Assembly (NCBI GenBank): GCA_948146395.1
Contig: OX411543.1
Coordinates: 57,279,689 to 57,343,688 of the forward strand
DNA: 64,000 nucleotides
Direction of reading: 5' to 3'
Source: Fragum whitleyi
Taxonomy: Eukaryota; Mollusca; Bivalvia; Cardiida; Cardiidae
In this document: in pieces, positions 22,991 to 34,846 of the stretch
Position numbering within the stretch: the stretch's first letter is position 1
Layout: each line of letters starts with the position of its first letter
The notes under the pieces: generated by a model
What the model saw: only the letters and a program-made list of their open reading frames with translations
Told to the model about the DNA's origin: nothing
Databases searched by the model: none
Program-made: the position numbers and the translations under genes

Positions 22991-24305
22991 AGCCTTTAGG
23001 GACCGAAACTCGTAATCACTTGCCTAAAAACTACATTTATTTTGAAGGAGTCGACAAACGGCCCAGATACCTCGTCTTTGTGGTTCACTGTCACCATGAG
23101 TCCACGATAACCTTAAAAAAATGTGAGCTGGAGAGTAAAAAGTTTCCGATCATAACACAAACCCATCCAGTCAGGACCGAAGTTCGGCATCGGTAGTTGT
23201 TATTATCGGCGTTTTAACCTGGCAATGGTCGAGTTATGAACCCTCATAGTCCTTGATTTTAATCGCGTAAATGAATCAGTTTAATTTGTCTATGCACAAT
23301 GACGTTCCGAAACTCATTTTTTCGCTACCTTCAAACTCGAAAACTTGGCCTTTATCTGATAAATGTCTTCACGGTTAGTCGTTTCCACCTTTATAACCTT
23401 TTATTCGATCTGCTACATGAGAAAACATTGTTTATAACGAAAACCTTCTTTAAGTTTTACCGATGCCTTCTCTTTTACCGACCAGACTTATCTCAACTCA
23501 AGCATATCAGAAACGAGCTTGCAATGAGAGTTCTCAAAAGAACGAAAAATCGGAAGGTTTAGAGTCAAATTAAGGCAGCATGAAGAGCAATTGGATAGCC
23601 ATATTAGGATTTAATTTAGGTAAAATTCAGAAATCCACGTGTCGAACATTATTTGAGAGCAATATTGCTCATGAACACACGCGCTTTTGAATTTTACAGA
23701 GAAATGAAAACTGACTTTCATTTCAAAATTTTGATTTTGGGGGTCGTCACATGTAACTCTCCAATGCGTATGTCTTCTGTGTAATCCTTTTTGTCACAGA
23801 TCAATAATTAGTTTACGTTTATTTTGGTATATCAAATTTTCCAAACTCTAGATTATAGAAAAAGTTGTATCTAAAAATTTAATTGATGCGTTATTTTTGT
23901 TGTTCAGTATATTTAAAACGTGTTTTTGCCCTTGTATATTAATCCGTTTTGCTAAATGCCATTTTTTTTACTTCTGTTTAATTTTCAACATCGCCCTTAT
24001 AATACGGTACCCCTATACAGAAAAAGCGCTCGGGACATTTTCAGTATTTGGTTTTCATAGTCTTAAGTAAGTTTTAATTCTATTTAATCTAGTTTAATTA
24101 CTTTCCGATTGATAAGTTGACAAATCCGGAGATGAAGTAGTAAATTCTGACATTTACTCGGAATTTATATAAATATGTTCAAAACTTTGCGAAAATTCGG
24201 AACTAAATGTTACACGGGGCTTAAAAACAAGGGACCATTTACCCTTAAGCGCTAACCTGAGGCATTTACAAGTATTCATGACTAGCTCAACAAAAGTCCA
24301 AGATA
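22991..24305. other. Interior of foldback element, no gene seen
   Basis: An 87-codon frame at 23299-23562 shows no motif. No transposase residues or repeats were recognised. Confidence 0.5.
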
Positions 24306-24960
24306 TCAAAAAGACAATCATTCCGATTACATTTCAAAACAGTTGAGTCAAACATGTTGCCTCTGAAGTACTGATGCAGTCAAACATTCTGGCAATGTTT
24401 CAGGACATAAGGGCAAATTATGTGGCCTCTAAAGTGAACAGAAGGTTTTTCTTAGATATGACCCCTTGACCTCATGTTTGACTTCACTTGACCCAGTTTA
24501 CAACATGACCAAGATTTGATGAAGATCAGCATTCTGAATAAGTTTCGTGATCTTTGGGCCAAAAATGTGACCTCTAAAGTGAACAGGGGGTTTTCTAAGA
24601 TATGATCCATTGACCTCAATTTTGACCCCACTTGACCCAATTTCGAACTTGTCCGAGATTTGATGGAGATAAACATTCTGATGACGTTTAAAGACATTTT
24701 GGCCAAAAATGTGGCCTCTGAAGTGCACACAAGACTTTTCTAAAATTTGACCCCTTTCATTTACAAGATCCCATTTTTGACCCCACTTGACCATTTCTCA
24801 AACTGGACCAAAATTTGATGGAGACAGACATCCTAACCAAGTTTAAGACATTTAGACAAAAAAGTGGCCTCTAGAGTTCACACAAATTGGTGACGGACGA
24901 AGGACACAGGACACAGATTGATCAAAATAGCTCACCATGAGCTCAGATGTGCTAAAAATC
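24306..24960 (+). repeat. ~145 bp tandem array with hairpin end inside the foldback element
   Basis: About four units carry GTGGCCTCTAAAGTGAACA-type, TTTTCTAAGATATGACCC-type, TTGACCCCACTTGACCCA-type and AAGATTTGATGAAGATCA-type words (near 24425, 24565, 24710 and 24860). They end in GGACGAAGGACACAGGACAC and a degraded hairpin AGCTCACC-ATGA-GCTCAGATGTGCT, then AAAAA. It resembles the 3' end of the 43101-44706 family with a different core. Minus-strand frames of 92 and 98 codons are array shadows. Confidence 0.75.
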
Positions 24961-25943
24961 GAACAAAAAGGGAGTTTTAAGAATCATTGAGCCCTTTTTA
25001 GTAAGATATATTAATCGAATTTCTTGAAATATGTATCAAATGAACGCGAATTTCGCAACATCTTTTTTTGATACCACTCACAAAATATATCTGATAAAAC
25101 TTCATGGAATTATCGACGTTGAAGGAGTGTTAGTAGTAACGTTGTTAAAATTGGAACAAAAAAAAACATTGACAGGCTCCGAAGAAATCGTTATATCTCT
25201 TCACATTTAATCCTGGATTATAGTCCGACAATTCTCTTGCGCGTACATGTACTAAGTTTTATTAATGAAGCTGACTGTCTAGTAACCGGAATATTGAAAT
25301 AAAAGTAAACATGTAGAAGTGAAACGTAACAAACGTAACTTGCATCGTGGAATAATGATAAAAAAAGCGCCCCATGAAACTAGTAGAAAATCCATATTGA
25401 AGATGTTATATGGACGAAGAAGAAAACAATCCACAACATCAGAGCCAGTTTGCATAATCGGAGCCAATCCACATAATCGGAACCAAACTATTTTCTTTGA
25501 TCTTTATCATATTGAAGAAAGGTACATTGGGTTAGAGTATTGTGGTTGTTTTGTTAAACTCGTGTACACTGAAAACAATGGTCTACGTTATTAATTCTGT
25601 TCAGAATAATGCATTTTGGAGGTAAAAACCACGTGTTTTGACATTCCTGACTCAAGACTGCTCCCAGAAGAAATCATTTTTAACAAAAACCAACGAGCGT
25701 TCTTACATTTTTTGAGTACGTTTACGTTGCAAAATGTATAACTGGTCGAATAGCATTCGACTTTTTTATGATTAATGAATTAAATATTATATAAATGAGG
25801 AAATCCCGACCTCCTACCCCATTTTTCATTCAAAATATGAAATGTTTACATCTACATAGTCGGAGCCACACGTGGAGCGGAAGTTCCACACATGATTTTG
25901 AAAGCGGAGCCGGTGGCTCCGATTATGGACATCACTCCCCGTG

Positions 25944-25948
25944 ATGTA
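25944..25948. repeat. 5 bp flanking repeat, right of foldback element
   Basis: ATGTA after CCCCGTG; matches 22160-22164. Confidence 0.5.
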
Positions 25949-26614
25949 GGCGTAAATGGCTTACCAGACTTTATTTGGTGTTTGAAGATAAACTTTCAGA
26001 CATTTATTTACATGAAAATTCAACTACCCATGCTATGATTTAAATAGATGTTGACTCCCTGTGAATTCTTGGTGATATACAATCAAGGATTTCTCCTAAA
26101 TTTCAGCATCGACCCCAAGAAAACTTTTTTATCCTTTCGCGTCATCTCTCTTCAGCTCTTACAGTAGGTTATCATACTGTTCATAATGAGGTGACCTGTA
26201 AGGCGAGGTTTTATCCAGACTAGACTGCGTTACTCCCTCCTCGACTTAAGGGTTTTAGCCCCCGCCCTCTAATTCAATCACGGCCATGAGTCTGTCCCTC
26301 TGGACCTCTATCTCGTGGCTACAAGCTGAAACTTCTTAGAAGCCGCTCGATTGCCTTGGGCAAAATTTGGTCAGGTTCAGTAGGGGAACTTGGGCGATCG
26401 AATTGATCGGATCGGCAGTGGGAACCTAGCATCATCCAAATTCAACCAAATGCATAAAACAAAAAAAGCATAAAAATTTCATGAATCAGCTACCTCAAGA
26501 ACGGGTGCTTTGCCGAGATCTTGCAGTCATTTCAGAATGAACAGGTTTTAAATCAATGCATTGAAACGGCGAGATTCGCGGCTAAATTAATTTAGAAGTT
26601 GCCTGTGTATACTT
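25949..26614. other. No gene; solitary end of repeat E
   Basis: CGATCGAATTGATCGGATCG then GCAGTGGGAACCTAGCAT at about 26390-26435 is an outer end of repeat E without the rest. Nothing else recognised. Confidence 0.55.
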
Positions 26615-27610
26615 ATCAAGGTGTCGATTGTCACAAGATACGCCCGTCACACAGCTTGATTTAACTTTTGGCTAAGAGTAGAATTGAAATGATTTCGTAT
26701 GAATATCTTTTAGACAATTTTTGTGTAAACAGACAGATGAGTAATTGCAGTAGGAGTATACTATAATCATGATCAAATTTTCTTATACCATTAAAGATAA
26801 GCTCTGGATAAGATTCAAGTATGAAGGAAAAAAAAGACAATGACTCAAATAACAAGCCAGGTAAAGTTATGGCTCTTTTGCACTGCACTTTCCCTTCATG
26901 CAATCTGTTTACCCATGAAGTTTCAAGATCATAGCTCAAATACTCTTAGAGAAATGCTCTGGAAAAGATTCAATTGTGAAAAACTGCAAAGGGCAATAAC
27001 TCAAGAAATAAGCCAGATAGAGTTGCAGTCCTTTTGCACTGCACTTCCCCTTGATAAGCTCTATCTACCCATCAAATTTCACAATTATAGCTCAAATATT
27101 TAAGGAGAGATATGTTCTGGACAAGATCCAAGTTTGAAAAAAACAAAGGTCAATAACTCAAGTTATAAGCCAGATACAGTTGCAGTCCTTTTGCACTGCA
27201 CTTCCCCTTGATAAGCTCTATCTACCCATCAAATTTCACAATTATAGCTCAAATATTTAAAGAGATATGTTCTAGACAAGATCCAAGTTTGAAAAAAAAA
27301 ACAAAGAGCAATAACTCAAAAAAGGCCAAGTACAGTTATGGTTCTTTTGCACTGCGATTTCCCTTGATCAGATCTATCTACCCATCAAGTTTCATGTTCG
27401 TAGCTCCAATACTTTAAGAGATATGCTCCGGATAATATCATGGTATGAAAAAAAACAAAGGGCAAATAGTAAAAAAAAAAAAAAAATGCCAGGTAGAGTT
27501 ATGGTTCGTTCGCACTGCACTTTCCCTTGATTATATCCATCCAACCATCAAGTTTCATGATCATAGCTCCTATACTTTTAGAGATATGCTCCGGACAAGA
27601 TCTTAGTATG

Positions 27611-28620
27611 AACAAGAGCCATGTTGGACATGGGCATAAGTCCCCTACCGGCTTTGTTTGTCTCAATGTTTTCCCACGCCAATTCTATCAGGGACGTCAA
27701 AACCAGGTCTTTTTAAAGGGTTAAACAAGGCTTACATGAGTTGTTGTCTCTGCTGTGCCCACTATACAATTCATGGAAGCAATAGACAGATGCAAGAAAT
27801 AGTATCAATAACAGTTACCTTGTCTGATCCAAGATGTTTTTCTTCAGTCTTGTTGGTAAGAAATGAGAACTTTCACTGGAGGTGATTAATACTGCTGCAT
27901 CACCACCCTGACTAACATGGCTTATAATTTTTTTTACATTTTAAAACAGGTTTCATCAAGTAAGCTTGCTTAGTTATTAAGTTATTGCAGGATCCATTTT
28001 TTGCCATATTTTCACTATTTCCGTTACCATAGCAACCGCACTTTTTGTCAAAGAACAAAGATAAAATGATGTGCATAATCTACACATTGCCATCTAGTCA
28101 TATACCAAGTCTCATCAAATTAGCTTGCTTACTTATTAACTTATCGCAGGATCCAATATTTTTTGCCATATTTTCACTATTTCCGTAACCATAGCAACAA
28201 CAATTTTAGTCTAAAAACAAAAATAAAATGATGTGCATAATCTACACATTGCCATATAGTCATATACCAAGTCTCATCAAACTAGCTTGCTTAGTTATTA
28301 TCTTATCGCAGGATCCCGTTTTTGGCCATATTTTCACTATTTCTGTAACCATAGCAACCTCAATTTAAGTCGAAAAACAAAAATAAAATGATGTGCATAA
28401 TCTACACATTGCCATCTAGTCATATACCAACTTTCATCAAAAACGCTTGCTTAGTTATTAAGTTATCGCGGGATCCAGATTTGAGCGGACAGACGGACGG
28501 ACGGACGGACAGACGGACGGACGGACGGACGGACGGACAGACGGACGGACAGACAGACGGACGGACAGACGAAGGGCAAACCTATGGTCCCCTCCGGTGT
28601 GAACACCGGTAGGGGACTAA
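27611..28620 (+). mobile_element. Hairpin-ended array element B, nested in element D
   Basis: Begins AACAAGAG, then hairpin CCATGT-TGG-ACATGG (27619-27633), then AGTCCCCTACCGG (27639-27651). The core has three to four units of about 160 bp (GCTTGCTTAGTTATT at 27964, 28123, 28285 and 28445) with CATAGCAACC and ATGATGTGCATAATC words. A GACGG microsatellite follows (about 28485-28570). The 3' end is the hairpin GGTCCCCTCCGGTG-TGAA-CACCGGTAGGGGACT ending 28618, whose right arm is the inverse of the 5' subterminal repeat, then AAAAA. The host unit resumes directly after. Non-coding. Confidence 0.88.
28485..28570 (+). repeat. (ACGG/ACAG)n microsatellite of element B
   Basis: A run of GACGGACGG with some ACAG units, immediately before the 3' hairpin. 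The same composition occurs at 39530-39562 in another family. Confidence 0.95.
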
Positions 28621-28985
28621 AAACAACAAAGGGCAATGACTCAAAAAACAAGCCAGGTGGAGTTATGGTTCTTTCGCACTGCCTCTTCCCTTAATGAGAT
28701 CTATCTACCCATTTAGTTTCATGATCACAGCTTCTTTATTTTTAGAGAAATGCTCCGGACAAGATCCAAGTATGAAAAAAATATAGGGCAATAACTAAAA
28801 AAATAGGCCAGGTAGAGTTATGGTTCTTTCGCACTGCACTCCGTTATAAGAGAAGAACTTCAAGAAAATCGGTCATAGGGTTACAGAGTTATGCTCCGGA
28901 CAAAGAAGTGCACGTCGCCGGACGCCCGGACGCCGAATCACGGGTGATACCATAATACGTCCCGTCTATGACGGGCGTATAAAAA

Positions 28986-30018
28986 GGCATGCGATTTCCG
29001 AAGACATGTATTCACAAGCTTTCACACAGGTTTTAATACATCACCATTCTGCCTCTCATTGGACGGTCGAGCATCGATGACGACAAACCGTCACTTTCTG
29101 TTGTTTTGATAGTTAGTCACCAGGCGAATTTTACTGAGTTTTTCACATATTTCACTTGGCGAACACGTTTCGCATGGTTTTAAAAGGAAGCCGACATTTT
29201 CAAAATTACAACACTTTTGATGGAAAACCGTTCCGAATCAATAAATAGCCAAAGTATCAGTGATGGATATACGTGACTCTCACTGTGGCTTTTATACATT
29301 TGTCGTATTATATTAGCTTTTGACGGTTAAAAATGCATATTGAAAATGAAAATTGCGATGAAGTTCCGTCAAAGCATCTTGACAGTTAGCCATCATATCC
29401 CCTACTATTAAGTTAATTAATGGATGTAATTCATTTGTTAAAAAAGGGGGATTAATGCCTCATATTCTGATAATATTTTGTGGCTACGTGAAAGTAGTCC
29501 TTCCTTTCTAGGGTTGGCAGCAAATGTATGAAAAGATTGCACTATCCTTTGCGACATTTTTGAGACGTTTGGCTTAATTGTATAACGATTAATACAACAT
29601 TATCATTTGATTGAGGACTAAATACCTCTTGATCTCATCTCTATTTTTTCATCAATACATTCAAGTAGGGTAATCCTGCGTGTCATCTAAAGCTCGACAG
29701 CTGTATGACGTCACATAATCTAAGAAAATGGCCGCCAATTCTTAGAGAAGAACAACCTGTTTTTGTATAAAAAATAATCAAGTTCGGGTTTGTTTTTTTA
29801 AACAAAACAGAAAATAGATTCCCATTTTTATATCTATGACTTTCTTTTGATTTGTAACAGTTTGACGGGCATTAAAGCAAGGTTCTTTTCTGAACTGCGC
29901 GGTGTTATCCGGTTTTCCATTTCACGATGTTATTAAACGTATATAGGAAAACGTAATTCATTCGTATTCCGTATATTCCGCCTGAGGCAACTCAAAATTT
30001 GAGATTAAAGCTTTTCTT
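28986..30018. other. No gene seen
   Basis: One TGACGTCA word near 29706. No repeats or coding motifs recognised. Confidence 0.5.
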
Positions 30019-30090
30019 TATGAACATAAAAGATAATATTAATCGGTTGTTATAAATAACAACTTTTTAATATTATCTTTTATGTTCATA
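30019..30090. repeat. Perfect 24 bp inverted repeat with inner stem
   Basis: 30019-30042 (TATGAACATAAAAGATAATATTAA without its last bases) is exactly complementary to 30067-30090. The 24-base centre itself contains TTGTTA-TAAA-TAACAA. It would fold into a double-stem hairpin; probably a short MITE. Confidence 0.85.
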
Positions 30091-30094
30091 CATT

Positions 30095-31504
30095 TGTTTG
30101 AATTATAAATTTGAAAAAAAAATCAATTAAACGCAATAAAAAGTGTTTATACTTCGGTCCTAGATGCCAAAAAGGGTACTTGTTTCATCACTTTGTTCAT
30201 TTTTGATGGACGTTTACGTTCACCAGTGTTTTACTACATGGGAACGATCCAGTCGGATGTTAATAGCTTTTCAAAAACGAAGCGCCCTCTATCGTTCAAT
30301 TTACTCTTTTCCAAGACTTGTATCTGTCAGACAACTGTGCATTTTGCAAATGGCATTATACAAGAATTCTTTAAAGTTTGTAGATTATTCAAAAACATCC
30401 TTCAAATGAAAGATCAGGTCCCAAAGCTTGTCCACGCGTACTTAACTTTCGCGTAAGAATATAATTCAATGACAAGGCGGTAGTTTGTCTATTTAGGTTT
30501 TTCCGTGGTCTAAGGGAGATAAAATCTACATGTAAATGTCTGAACTTGTAAGCCGGTTTATGGGAGACAACATGTAGAAAATTCCCTTTCCTGCGACCTA
30601 ATTGAATAGCGTGGGACAAATAGAAGCAGGCGGTATATTTGCATTGTGCTATTCCCTTAGTTCTTTCATCGTCTATAGCAATTTAATAACCAAAAGTGCG
30701 TTCGTTAGAGAAGGTGCAAAAATGACGCTTGGGTATGATTTTTTAAACACCATTCAGAACAATTTTCGAATTGTTGCGATAGTTGATATGTCCATTTATC
30801 AGTGGTGTTTGGTACTTTTTGAGGATGTGTACCTTTAACTTACTAATTAATCATTTACCTTTTTCATGCTGAATCTGGAATATAACTGCTTTGGCAGGAG
30901 GTACAGGTCGTGATCAGAATTCACATCTGTATATACCAACTATTTTTCATTTCTAAACTAGAAATGTTTAAAAAATGTGCATAAAGAAAAACTTATTTCA
31001 ATTAGTGAAAAAAGTACCTTCAGCACGTTGATTTTCATGCAATTTTAGCAACGTTTTTTTTATATTCAGCATGACAAGGGTTATCACAAAAATAGTAGAT
31101 TCATTTGAAAAATGGTTGCGATTAGGCACTAGGAAAATCAAAGAGTGTTTGCTCTTTTCTATAAAGTACAAATTCCGTCGACAACTTTTACTTTAGCATT
31201 TTAGCATTTTTGCTGGTATCCACTTGTTTATGTTGTTCTTAATGTAAAGTCTTATAAAAACTTAAGAAAGATAAAGAAAGTGTTTTTTGCTCAATATATT
31301 TAATTCCCTCTTTTGTTATTAGACCTTAGTGCATTGACAAGGTTCAAATATTCAGAATCGACTTACATATATCGCCAAAATGATTTTCTTGTGAAAACTT
31401 AACACATCGATGGTAATTATCAAACAAAAATAAATGCACGACGTCGCGCACGGTGTTGGGTAACATAAACGTGCCGCTTAACTTTTTGACGTACATCTAG
31501 TTTA
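30095..31504. other. No gene seen
   Basis: Overlapping 75-87 codon frames at 30164-30838 have no family features. No repeat recognised. Confidence 0.5.
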
Positions 31505-32690
31505 TATCCAATATAGCAATTTTGTGCCTGCGATTCAAACTCTGCATGAGCAAGCTATGAAATCTATGTACGGTCTTTTGGCTCTTTTTAAGAAAGTGCC
31601 AATGGACATCAAAACTAAATTACTGCTTTTTGACAGAATTGTTGCACCAATAATCTTGTATAGTTCAGAAGTATGGGGGATTTATGAATATAAACAAGCT
31701 GATTCTTTACACATTAAATTCTGTAAGATAATTCTCGGTGTTAGTAAATAAAGCTAAAATGATGCTGTTCTTGGAGAATTGGGTAGATACCCAATTTCCA
31801 TTATTGCCCTTGAACGGTCGATTAAATATTGGCTAAAACTTCGACAAACACAGAATCACATTTTGAAAAATATATATCTAGAAAGCTGTAATGCAAATAA
31901 ATCTAGTTGGGTTTATAGAATTAAATCGCAGTTACAGAATTTGGATTTAAATCATATTTGGATTGGAAAAAAACACCGATATTAATTATTTCCCTTTTAT
32001 ACAAAGACGAATAAGGGATCAGTTTATTTAGAAATGGTCTTCTAACATTTCAAATTGTAGTAAATTATATTAAATTATTATTATATTATATACAATTCAA
32101 GAAAGAATTTGAAATAGAAACATATTTGACCAATATTAAAATGAAAAGCATAGAATTCTTCTCGCGAAACTTAGAATATCTGACCACAGGCTAGCTATCC
32201 AAACCGATAGATATAAGATCTCAGAAAGAAAATGTAATTTATGTAACCAAAATCTTTTGGAAACAGAATATCATTTCGTTCTTGTTTGTTCTAGATATAG
32301 AGAAAATAGATTAAAATATCTTAAATGCTCTTTTCCTAATTTACCTTTATTTCTTCAATTAATGTCATCTTCAAGAAAAAAGACGCAAATTAATCTTTCT
32401 AGATATTTAGCAGAAGCGATAGAAATTCGTAACAATTTGAATAACACATAAAATCATTTTCAAATTGTAACGAAATTCCATCGTACAAAGTGTACGAAAA
32501 TATATTTTGAATAATCGTTCTGATTGAATTATCATTTCTTGTCTAATATTGAAATATGAATTATGAATATAACAATTTTATGCTATTATTCCATGTATGT
32601 AAATATGTTATTATGTAAATGTTTGTTTGGCCAAAGGCACACCAAGTGCCGACATGCCTAATAAAGCTATTTGAAGTTTTGGAGTTTTAA
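31505..32690 (+). mobile_element. LINE 3' end, 5'-truncated
   Basis: Starts inside the C-terminal part of ORF2 and ends in a non-coding tail with a short inverted-repeat word (GGCACACCAAGTGCC) then AATAAAGC at about 32660. The 5' truncation and preserved 3' end are typical of target-primed insertion. The coding part is described separately. Confidence 0.85.
31524..32450 (+). pseudogene. LINE ORF2 C-terminal region, decayed
   Basis: Frames give MKSMYGLLALFKKVPMDIKT, KLLLFDRIVAPIILYSSEVW, then LGELGRYPISIIALERSIKY and WLKL. A later frame gives SERKCNLCNQNLLETEYHFV, LVCSRYRENRLKYL, then QINLSRYLAEAIEIRN. The K-L-x-L-F-D-x-x-V-x-P-I-x-L-Y block and the C-x2-C-x7-E-x-x-H-x4-C zinc motif are standard in this LINE group. 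It is broken by a stop at about 31749 and by frameshifts between 31985 and 32240. Confidence 0.88.
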
Positions 32691-33317
32691 TATAACACTT
32701 CAAAGAGTTTATCGGAATTTAACTAATGACACGGTGAAACTGGGTCTATCCAAAAAGTGTCATAAGATTAATTATGCTAAATGATAAAGTGTTGAGTTGT
32801 TTCACATGGTCGCTCTCGTTTTTGGCTCTCAAACCATGTTGGTGTCTTCACAAATATTGCATCATGAGCAATAGAAAAGAAAAATAAAGTCTGTGAAATA
32901 TTTGTGAAATTCCTTATTTTTTAATGAATTTTCGCGTTCTCATTTGTTTTCAGTCAGTGAACATGCTTTGGTGTCAGGCGTCTGTAATCTATATTCATTT
33001 CAAACGGCCGCTAATAAAAATGAAACAATATAAACAATATAAAATTTACAAAGAAATACCATAATGATATGATATTTAAGATAATTTTGAAACTTCGAAT
33101 TACGAAAAACAATAAGGTATACATAATCATATATCGGGAAACGTCAATGTGACATCAAGGAGTGAAACAAATAGAAAACCAAAAAAAAAGTTAAGATAAT
33201 TTCACCTCGCATAAATATGAAGTAGTTTTCGTTTGAAAAAATAGGTATGAAAAATACTTTGAGCATACTGTGTTTCGTTTATTTTTGAAAATATTAGGAG
33301 GCGTTTATAACCTTTAT
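32691..33317. other. No gene seen
   Basis: A+T-rich DNA without recognisable repeats. Confidence 0.5.
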
Positions 33318-34846
33318 TATACATCCGTCGAAGACGGGACGTATTATGGAATCATCCCGGGCGTCCGGGTGTCCGGCGGCGTCCACTTTTTTGTCCGGAG
33401 CATAACTCTGTCATTTGAAGTCCGATGGACTTCAAACTTGGCAATTGTATTCTTCTTATCATTACAGAGTGCAGTGCACAAGAACCATAACTCTACCTGG
33501 CCTATTTTTTGAGTTATTGCCTTTTGTTTTTTTCAGACTTGAATCTTGTCCGGAGTATATCTCTAAAAGTATAATAGCTAGGATCATGAAACTTCATGGG
33601 TGTATAGATCTCACCAAGGGAAATGCAGTACACAAGAACCATAACTCTAATAGGCCTATTTTTTTAGTTATTGTCCTTTGTTGTTTTTCATACTAGAATC
33701 TTGTCCGGAGTATATCTCTAAAAGTATAATAGCTAGGAGCACGAAACTTCATGGGTGTATAGATCTCACCAAGGGGGAATGCAGTGCACAAGAACCATAA
33801 CTCTACCTGGCCTATTTTTTGAGTTATTGCCCATTGTTGTTTTTCAGACTTGAATCTTGTCCGGAGTATATCTGTAAAAGTACAATAGCTAGGATCATGA
33901 AATTTCATGGGTGTATAGATGTCATCATGGGGGAGTGCAGTGTACAAGAACCATAATTCTACCTGGCCTATTTTTTGAGTTATTGCCCATTGTTGTTTAT
34001 CATACTAGAATCTTGTCCATAATTCTACCTGGCCTATTTTTTGAGATCACTTGTGATGTTCGGCATCCGGGCGTTTGGACGGCGTCCACTTCTTTGTCCG
34101 GAGTATAACTGTCACCTTAAGTCAGATTGACTTTAAACTTGGCAGTTATATTCTTCTTATGAAAATGGAGTGCATTACACAAGAAAGATAACTCTACCCA
34201 GCTTTCTTTGTGAGTTATTGTCCTTTGTTATTTTCCAGACTTGAAGTTTGTCCGGAGTATATCTCTCAAAGTAAAGTAGGTAGTATAATGAAACTATGAG
34301 TACATAGATCTCACAAACGAGAAGTGCAGTGTATAAGATTCATAACTCTATCTGGCCTATTATGTGAGTTGCCTTTCAGATTTGAATTTGTGCAAAGTAT
34401 ATCTGGCTTGCATGACTTTAGAAGTTTCAGGACTTCATACTTTATATCCAGTGTATAAGGTCCATAACATGGATATCTTTTTATGTAATAGTAAGTAGTG
34501 GTTCATTTACTTTCATAACAGTACATTCCTGCATTTTAAAGCAATGACAAATCAAAGATATAAAAAGCAGAGTAGGAAAAGGGTATGTAAATTTTCATAC
34601 TCAATCTACTTTCTATAAGATAAAACAAAATTGTCTGCAATTTCTTTAATTTCATACCAATCTGAAATTTGGTTTTCTGTGAATGGCTTAGAAAAATACT
34701 ATATAAACCTCTTACCTTTGTCCATCTGTCTTTCTACACAAAACATGACAAAAATATTCATTCAAAATAACCTCAGTTCTATTCAAACCCCCAGTTAATA
34801 CTAAGCAGTGTGACGGGCGTATCTTGTGACAATTTGACACCTTGTT
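33318..34846 (-). mobile_element. Hairpin-ended array element D, copy 2 (inverted)
   Basis: On the minus strand it begins AACAAGGTGTCAAATTGTCA then ATACGCCCGTC (complement at 34812-34822), and ends with a hairpin (33320-33343, CCGTC-GAA-GACGG stem) after the C/G-rich stretch at 33355-33390. The core has five to six units of about 155 bp with CTACCTGGCCTATTTTTTGAG words, and a short local duplication near 34020-34045. Same family as 26615-28985, opposite orientation, shorter and without the nested element. Confidence 0.87.

Larger units (their letters stand above)
22165..25943. mobile_element. 3.8 kb foldback element with ~600 bp inverted arms
   Basis: The left arm (22165 to about 22765) and right arm (about 25340 to 25943) are inverted copies with few differences. 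Both begin CACGGGG-GTGATGTCCATAA then TCGGAGCCA, and both contain GGTCGGGATTTCCTCAT, TTCGAATGCTATTCGACC-type, TGAGTACGTTTACGTTGC-type and CACGTGGTTTTTACCTCC-type words. The right arm has an extra ~18 bp near 25870. GGCTCCGATTATG occurs several times at the outer and inner arm ends. No recognisable transposase lies between the arms, so it would be non-autonomous. Confidence 0.75.
26615..28985 (+). mobile_element. Hairpin-ended array element D, copy 1, with nested element
   Basis: The 5' end is CAAGGTGTC...TTGTCACAAG with the subterminal repeat ATACGCCCGTC (26638-26648). The core has units of about 156 bp, each with AGCCAGGTAGAGTTATGG-type and CTTTTGCACTGCACTTCCCC words (AGCCAG at 26856, 27012, 27169, 27325, 27488, 28652 and 28807). 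Then comes a C/G-rich stretch (CGTCGCCGGACGCCCGGACG) and the 3' hairpin 28955-28980, which re-uses the subterminal repeat as GACGGGCGTAT, followed by AAAAA. Another element (27611-28620) sits inside the fifth unit. Short frames in it repeat unit by unit and do not indicate a protein. Confidence 0.85.

Noticed and set aside
24452..24794. Two overlapping minus-strand frames of 92 and 98 codons as genes
   Set aside because: Each contains the same peptide-like repeat (HFRGHIFG, TFLA), reflecting the ~145 bp DNA repeat; composition does not look coding.
25319..25594. 91-codon frame (and opposite 62-codon frame) as genes
   Set aside because: They lie in the right arm of the foldback element; the left arm does not preserve the frame.
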